Shown: piece after piece, positions 59,084-64,000 of the stretch
How the letters are laid out: the number at the start of each line of letters is the position of its first letter
Numbering within the stretch: the stretch's first letter is position 1
From: Cytophagaceae bacterium
Lineage (GTDB): Bacteria > Bacteroidota > Bacteroidia > Cytophagales > JAIYAX01
Length of the DNA: 64,000 nucleotides
Reading direction: 5' to 3'
Assembly: GCA_027488815.1 (NCBI GenBank)
Contig: JAIYAX010000006.1
Location: 207,332-271,331, forward strand
Translations under genes and position numbers: made by a program
Notes under the pieces: model-generated
What the model was told of the DNA's origin: nothing
Seen by the model: only the letters and a program-made list of their open reading frames with translations
Databases searched by the model: none

Positions 59084-61492
59084 ATGAAAAACTACTTTCT
59101 GGTCTTTTGCCTCAGCTTTATTGTGGCCAACAACGTTTTTGCTCAATCAAAAGTCACACTTAGCGGTTACATCAAGGATAAAAAAAACGGTGAAGCTTTA
59201 ATTGGAGCTACGGTTTACATCAATGAGCTTAAAACCGGCTCAAGCACCAATGTTTATGGGTTCTACTCTGTGACCCTTCCGAAAGGAAATTATGAAGTTA
59301 TTTACAGTTACATAGGCTACAACAGCCTTTCAGAAAAGCTGGATTTAAATCAAAATCTGACCAGAAACATTGAATTAGCTGAAGTTGAGAATGTGCTTCA
59401 AGATGTGGTCGTCACTGCAGAACGTGAAGATGCAAATTTGAAGAATTTGGAAATGAGTGTAGCCAAGCTCGACATCAAAACAATCACAAAAATACCGCCT
59501 CTTTTGGGCGAGGTTGATGTCGTAAGGGCGGTGCAATTGCTTCCCGGGGTAAGCACTGTAGGTGAAGGCGCTTCAGGTTTTAATGTGAGGGGGGGTAGCA
59601 TAGACCATAACCTCATATTATTAGATGAGGCTCCTGTTTACAATTCCTCTCACCTTTTTGGATTTTTCTCGGTTTTCAATCCAGATGCAGTTAAAGATGT
59701 GAAATTACTTAAAGGAGGCGTGCCGGCTCAATACGGAGGCCGGCTTGCTTCATTACTTGATATCAGGATGAAGGAGGGAAACTCAAAAAAGTTTGAAGTA
59801 AATGGTGGTATTGGCTTGCTTTCAAGCAGGTTAGCTATTGAGGGGCCAATCATCAAAGACAAGGCTTCATTTATCGTTGCGGGTCGCAGAACTTATTTTG
59901 ATCTGTTTTTGCCTTATGTGAGTAATAACCCAAACACCAGAGACAGCAAGGCCTATTTCTATGATCTCACTGCTAAAGTAAACTATAGAATCAATGAAAA
60001 CAATACTGTTTACCTCTCCGGCTACTTTGGAAGGGATCGCTTTGGATTTGGTAGTGCCTTTGGATTTGAATGGGGAAATGCAACGACAACACTTCGCTGG
60101 AACAAGGTATTTGGTCCTAAGCTTTTTTCTAACCTAACAGCATTCTACAGTAACTATGATTATGCCCTTAATATCAAGACAGCAAGAGATGGCTTCAATT
60201 GGCGTTCAAATATTATCAATTATAGCATTAAGCCGGAGTTCACCTATTTTTTAAACAGCAAAAATACCTTAGTGTTTGGAGGTCAGGTTCTTTACTATGA
60301 TTTTCTTCCAGGCAGAACAACGGTAAAAAGTAACGGTCAAGACATTATCAACTCACTTCCAAAGAAATTTGCATTGGAAAATGGCCTCTATATAGCCAAT
60401 GAACAGGTAGTTAACTCAAGACTTAGTTTACAATATGGTTTACGCTATTCTCAGTTTTCTTATTTCGGACCTGGCACAGCTCTACAACTTGGCGATACTT
60501 TACCTGGACAGAAAAGGCCTATTCTCAATGAAACCACATATTCTGCAAGAAAAGCCATAGCCAAATATGGCAATCTGGAACCAAGATTTGCTTTGAAATA
60601 CGAGTTGAATACTGTCTCAACTATCAAGTTTAGCTATAACCGAATGTCTCAATATTTGCATTTACTTTCAAACACACAGGCTTCTGTTCCTCTTGACGTA
60701 TGGACTCCAAGTACAAACAACATTAAGCCACAGATCGCCGATCAGGTAGCGTTAGGCTATTTTCGAAATTTCGGTGACAACAACATGTACGAAACCTCAG
60801 TAGAGGTGTATTACAAAGACATGCAGAACCAGATTGACTACATTGATGGTGCTGACTTGCTCCTCAACAGAGAACTGGAGGCAGAAATACTTACTGGAAA
60901 AGGGCGTGCCTATGGTGCAGAGTTTTTTGTGAAAAAGAGGAGAGGTAAAATAAATGGATGGATTTCTTACACTTTGGCAAGAACAGAACGGCAGGTAAAT
61001 GGCATAAACCAAAACAGTTGGTATCCCGCTAGGTTTGACAAACTGCACAATCTGGCTGTAGTTGGTATCTACGAAGTAAGCAAAAGGCTGAGTCTTTCAG
61101 CAAACTTTGTGTTTGGCTCCGGAGTACCGGGTACTTTCCCAACGAATCGGTTTGTAGTTCAGGGGTTTGTAGTTCCACACAATTTTCAAGATCAAAGAAA
61201 CAACATAAGAATACCCTCATACCATCGCTTAGACTTTGCAGCTACACTTGAAGGAAAGAGAAATGACCAAAGAAAATGGAAAAGTAGCTGGACCTTTGCG
61301 GTATACAATGTGTACAACAGAAGAAATCCGTTTGGCATCTACTTCCAACAAGAGCCAGCACCAAACAGGCCTGTAGAAAGTACAAATCCTGCTTTTGACC
61401 AAAGAGTAATTCAATCAACTGCTACACAGGCCATTCGCTTTGCTGTACTTGGTGCTGTCGTTCCTTCTGTTACCTATAACTTTACATTCTGA
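59084..61492 (+). CDS. TonB-dependent receptor with carboxypeptidase-like N-domain
   Basis: The 802-residue product has a signal peptide (MKNYFLVFCLSFIVANNVFA) then a carboxypeptidase-regulatory-like domain (about residues 22-108, VTLSGYIKDKKNGEALIGAT), a plug domain (LQDVVVTAEREDANL to GGVPAQYGGRLASLLDIRMK) and a beta-barrel ending in VVPSVTYNFTF. It imports a ligand across the outer membrane with energy from TonB. The following DUF4249 lipoprotein gene starts 2 bases later and is the usual partner of this receptor type. The ligand cannot be read from sequence. Confidence 0.94.
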   Translation: MKNYFLVFCLSFIVANNVFAQSKVTLSGYIKDKKNGEALIGATVYINELKTGSSTNVYGFYSVTLPKGNYEVIYSYIGYNSLSEKLDLNQNLTRNIELAEVENVLQDVVVTAEREDANLKNLEMSVAKLDIKTITKIPPLLGEVDVVRAVQLLPGVSTVGEGASGFNVRGGSIDHNLILLDEAPVYNSSHLFGFFSVFNPDAVKDVKLLKGGVPAQYGGRLASLLDIRMKEGNSKKFEVNGGIGLLSSRLAIEGPIIKDKASFIVAGRRTYFDLFLPYVSNNPNTRDSKAYFYDLTAKVNYRINENNTVYLSGYFGRDRFGFGSAFGFEWGNATTTLRWNKVFGPKLFSNLTAFYSNYDYALNIKTARDGFNWRSNIINYSIKPEFTYFLNSKNTLVFGGQVLYYDFLPGRTTVKSNGQDIINSLPKKFALENGLYIANEQVVNSRLSLQYGLRYSQFSYFGPGTALQLGDTLPGQKRPILNETTYSARKAIAKYGNLEPRFALKYELNTVSTIKFSYNRMSQYLHLLSNTQASVPLDVWTPSTNNIKPQIADQVALGYFRNFGDNNMYETSVEVYYKDMQNQIDYIDGADLLLNRELEAEILTGKGRAYGAEFFVKKRRGKINGWISYTLARTERQVNGINQNSWYPARFDKLHNLAVVGIYEVSKRLSLSANFVFGSGVPGTFPTNRFVVQGFVVPHNFQDQRNNIRIPSYHRLDFAATLEGKRNDQRKWKSSWTFAVYNVYNRRNPFGIYFQQEPAPNRPVESTNPAFDQRVIQSTATQAIRFAVLGAVVPSVTYNFTF

Positions 61493-61494
61493 AC

Positions 61495-62358
61495 ATGAAT
61501 TCGTTTAAAATTTCCGGGCTTTTCTTGATTTTATTGATTGCCTTATCCTCTTGTGAAGATCCTATTGATGTTGACCTTAAAAGTGGAGAAAGACAATTGG
61601 TTGTAGATGGTTTGCTAAATGTAAATGATGGTCCACAAAAAGTTATTCTGACCTTATCTCAACCCTATTTTGATAACAGTGCACCAATCCCTGTCACAAA
61701 TGCGGTTGTAAACATCACGACTTCTTCGGGTAAAACCTATGCCCTTACACAGCGGGCTGGCCAACCTCAGGGTCACTACATAGTCGATAGCCTCACCGGT
61801 GAGACAGGTGAAATCTTCACCCTTGACGTGCTGTACAATTCAGAGCGTTTCTTCTCAGACTCCAGACTTGTAAGGGGATGGGTAATTGATACACTTTTTC
61901 AAGAATTCAGAGAAAGAGAACTTGGTAACGATGCAGGTATTTATCTCAACTTAAAGGTTCAAGATAGCATTGGAATAGGTGACTTTGGCTGGTTGAGGTA
62001 CAGCCTTAACGGAATAGAAAACAGAAGACCCGGATCTCTTACCATTCCTGCTGATGCGGCTTTTGCTCCTGGCTCAGCAGACGGTCTGGAGTTTATCTTC
62101 CCAATCAGAAATAGTATTAATCAAGGAAAACCCTATCTAGTGGGAGATACCATAGCGGCAGAACTAATTTCTTTTGACGAAGGCATGTGGAATTTTCTTA
62201 ATGAAGTGAACACTCAGATCAACAACAGCGGTTTGTTTGCAGAGCCTGCGGCTAATGTCCGTTCGCTTATTGCCAATGCTGACAAAAACTCAAAGGTAAA
62301 AGCCCTTGGTAGTTTCACCATAGCACGGATTTCCCGTGCTGGTGTTCGAGTAAAGTAG
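61495..62358 (+). CDS. DUF4249 surface lipoprotein
   Basis: The 287-residue product has a lipoprotein signal with lipobox LSSC (residues 17-20) and an acidic start (EDPIDVDLKSGERQLVVDGL), the typical opening of DUF4249 proteins. The rest is beta-rich (VILTLSQPYFDNSAPIPVTN, then VVNITTSSGKTYALTQ). These proteins pair with TonB-dependent receptors and are thought to cap or feed the barrel, by analogy with SusD. It stops 12 bases before the convergent uvrA end. Confidence 0.9.
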   Translation: MNSFKISGLFLILLIALSSCEDPIDVDLKSGERQLVVDGLLNVNDGPQKVILTLSQPYFDNSAPIPVTNAVVNITTSSGKTYALTQRAGQPQGHYIVDSLTGETGEIFTLDVLYNSERFFSDSRLVRGWVIDTLFQEFRERELGNDAGIYLNLKVQDSIGIGDFGWLRYSLNGIENRRPGSLTIPADAAFAPGSADGLEFIFPIRNSINQGKPYLVGDTIAAELISFDEGMWNFLNEVNTQINNSGLFAEPAANVRSLIANADKNSKVKALGSFTIARISRAGVRVK

Positions 62359-62370
62359 GAGTGCGTCTGC

Positions 62371-64000
62371 TTAGCTTATCAGCTTATGACGGAGAAAAGA
62401 AGCTGTAAAGTTTTGTTCTGACAGCTCAACAAATTTTTCAGGGGTTCCACTGAAGCACAGTTCTCCGCCTCTTGTGCCACTATCCGGTCCCAGGTCAATG
62501 ATCCAGTCCGCTGATTTGATCACTTCCATATTGTGTTCAATGATAAGCACAGTATGTCCCTGGTTTACAAGAGCTTGCATCGCCTGGAGTAATTTTTTAA
62601 CGTCATGAAAATGCAAGCCGGTAGTGGGTTCATCAAAAATAAAAAAGTGTCGTTGCTCTTTTTGAACTGCTCCCTGAATCAGAAAAGAGGCTAGCTTAAC
62701 CCGCTGAGCCTCGCCTCCACTTAATGTATTACTGGATTGACCTAAAGTAATATATCCAAGTCCAACCTGTTGTAGAGGCAATAACTTTTCTCTGATTTTT
62801 GACTCAGACTCAAAAAAAGTAATGCTCTCATCTACTGTCAAAGCAAGCATCTCATCTATGCTCTTGTCTTTGTATTTCACTTCCAGAACATCCTCTTTGA
62901 AACGCTTGCCCTTGCATACCTCACATTGCAGGTAGATGTCAGCCATAAACTGCATTTCAATCTTGATCTCTCCATCACCATGGCAATTGTCACAACGGCC
63001 GCCGTCTACATTAAATGAAAATATTGCAGGCTTGTAAAGTCTGTTCTTTGAAAGGGGCTGATCCGCAAAAAGCTGCCGGATACCATCATAAGCTTTCACA
63101 TAGGTCACCGGATTTGATCTAGATGATTTACCAATAGGGCTTTGGTCAACAAACTCAACGGAGTGAACCAATTTGTAGTCTCCGGTGATTTGGTCATACT
63201 TTCCGGTGCGGTCCGCATAGCCTCCCAGTGTTTTCTGCAAGGCCGGATACAATACATTTCTTATAAGCGTTGACTTCCCTGAACCGCTTACACCCGTCAC
63301 AACGGTGAATACTCCAAGCGGGAAATCGACAGTGATGTTTTTCAGATTATGTTCTCGAGCACCATTTATGGTAATGGAGGAGTTCCATTTGCGACGATGT
63401 TCAGGAATTGAAATGCTTCTTATACCATTCAGGTAATCTGCCGTATACCCTGAACCTTCCTTTTTCAATTGATCTAAACTTCCCTGAAAAACGAGCTTTC
63501 CACCGCCAACACCTGCTTCCGGACCTATATCGATGATCATGTCAGCCGCCCTCATCACCTCTTCTTCATGTTCTACCACAATCACTGTATTTCCCAGAGC
63601 TTTCAGTTGTTTCAATACCTGTACCAGTCGTTGAGTATCTCTTGGATGGAGGCCAATACTAGGTTCATCTAGGATATACATTGAGCCAACCAGAGCGCTT
63701 CCAAGTGCTGTTGACAGCTTAATTCGTTGAAACTCCCCACCGGAAAGCGTTGCCGTCAATCGGTTTAGGGTAAGGTAACCTAGCCCAACCTCACAGAGAT
63801 AGCTCAATCTGCTTTTGATTTCTTGTATCACCCGCTCAGAGATCGCCAACTCTGATTTACTCATTTGAAGTTGGCTAAAAAGTGCCAGGAGTTCCTCCAC
63901 CGGCATAAGTACCATATCTGAGATCGAGTATCCCTGAACTTTGACATAGGCTGCATCTTTTCTGAGACGTGTTCCTCTGCAATCAGGGCACACCGTTCTT
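62371..64000 (-). CDS. uvrA: Excinuclease ABC subunit A, C-terminal part
   Basis: The frame enters from the right window edge and ends at 62371, giving the last 542 or so residues of UvrA. It begins in the zinc-binding region of the first ABC unit (CPDCRGTRL), with LSGGEFQRIKLSTAL and EPSIGLHPRDTQRL following. The second ABC unit has GVSGSGKSTL, the CDNCHGDGEIK zinc finger and LSGGEAQRVKLA. UvrA recognises bulky DNA damage in nucleotide excision repair. The N-terminal part lies outside the window, so the start cannot be given. Confidence 0.97.
   Translation of the reverse strand, partial: RTVCPDCRGTRLRKDAAYVKVQGYSISDMVLMPVEELLALFSQLQMSKSELAISERVIQEIKSRLSYLCEVGLGYLTLNRLTATLSGGEFQRIKLSTALGSALVGSMYILDEPSIGLHPRDTQRLVQVLKQLKALGNTVIVVEHEEEVMRAADMIIDIGPEAGVGGGKLVFQGSLDQLKKEGSGYTADYLNGIRSISIPEHRRKWNSSITINGAREHNLKNITVDFPLGVFTVVTGVSGSGKSTLIRNVLYPALQKTLGGYADRTGKYDQITGDYKLVHSVEFVDQSPIGKSSRSNPVTYVKAYDGIRQLFADQPLSKNRLYKPAIFSFNVDGGRCDNCHGDGEIKIEMQFMADIYLQCEVCKGKRFKEDVLEVKYKDKSIDEMLALTVDESITFFESESKIREKLLPLQQVGLGYITLGQSSNTLSGGEAQRVKLASFLIQGAVQKEQRHFFIFDEPTTGLHFHDVKKLLQAMQALVNQGHTVLIIEHNMEVIKSADWIIDLGPDSGTRGGELCFSGTPEKFVELSEQNFTASFLRHKLIS

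Overview
The window reads as chromosomal DNA of a Bacteroidota bacterium, most likely of the Cytophagales type. The evidence is the gene families (a DUF4212 plus sodium:solute symporter pair, a TonB receptor with a DUF4249 lipoprotein, DUF6150, DUF1571, large secreted beta-rich proteins, lipoproteins with short lipoboxes), weak Shine-Dalgarno signals, and several matches to the Bacteroidota promoter consensus (TTG or TTTG near -33, TAnnTTTG near -7). No rRNA, tRNA or CRISPR array was seen.

Layout. 1-3.7 kb, minus strand: an outer-membrane porin-like protein, a DUF4212 subunit and a VC_2705-type symporter, ending at a strong terminator, plus the start of a small membrane protein cut by the window edge. 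3.8-4.2 kb: an orphan IS1/InsA-like zinc-ribbon/HTH protein. 4.5-12.6 kb: an AT-rich defence island with a type I restriction-modification operon (hsdR, a small GIY-YIG-like gene, hsdM, hsdS), two tiny genes too short for usual ORF cut-offs, a candidate structured small RNA, and a translationally coupled XRE-ImmA/IrrE metalloprotease and PIN-domain pair that looks like a toxin-antitoxin module. 12.9-24.1 kb, minus strand: ten tightly packed genes, in transcription order PagL-like deacylase, pnuC, NadR-like kinase, kynU, kmo, M28 peptidase, aminomuconate-semialdehyde-type ALDH, DUF1571-LysM protein, di-haem peroxidase, fhs. These suggest NAD salvage plus kynurenine catabolism, possibly with formate recovery.

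24.2-34.1 kb, plus strand: guaB, a partner-switching module (SpoIIE phosphatase, STAS, RsbW-like kinase) ending at a terminator, then an operon of three SurA/PpiC-type periplasmic folding factors and a MoxR ATPase. 34.1-36.4 kb, minus strand: a Rieske-like lipoprotein with altered ligands, 3-hydroxyacyl-CoA dehydrogenase and pheS. 36.5-44.6 kb, plus strand: two envelope proteins, cytochrome c maturation genes ccmB, ccmC, a ccmD-like gene, ccmE and ccmF (CcmE is the CxxxY variant), purK, purE, a TlpA-like thioredoxin and a dual-CDGSH protein, ending at a perfect terminator. 44.7-46.2 kb: a dihydrolipoamide-dehydrogenase-like flavoprotein lacking the redox disulfide. 46.2-50.4 kb, minus strand: dsbD, an M20 dipeptidase and plsY. 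50.5-58.9 kb, minus strand: tpiA, a DUF6150 protein, prmA and a giant secreted protein of about 2156 residues whose C-terminal tail carries 12 copies of DPFTGE. 59.1-62.4 kb, plus strand: a TonB-dependent receptor and a DUF4249 lipoprotein. 62.4-64.0 kb, minus strand: the C-terminal part of uvrA.

Best candidates for something undescribed: the repeat-tailed giant protein, the roughly 80-nt structured RNA with its own promoter and terminator, the GIY-YIG-like gene inside the hsd operon, the coupled ImmA/PIN pair, and the cysteine-free flavoprotein. All functional statements come from reading the sequence and known family features; no database search was run.
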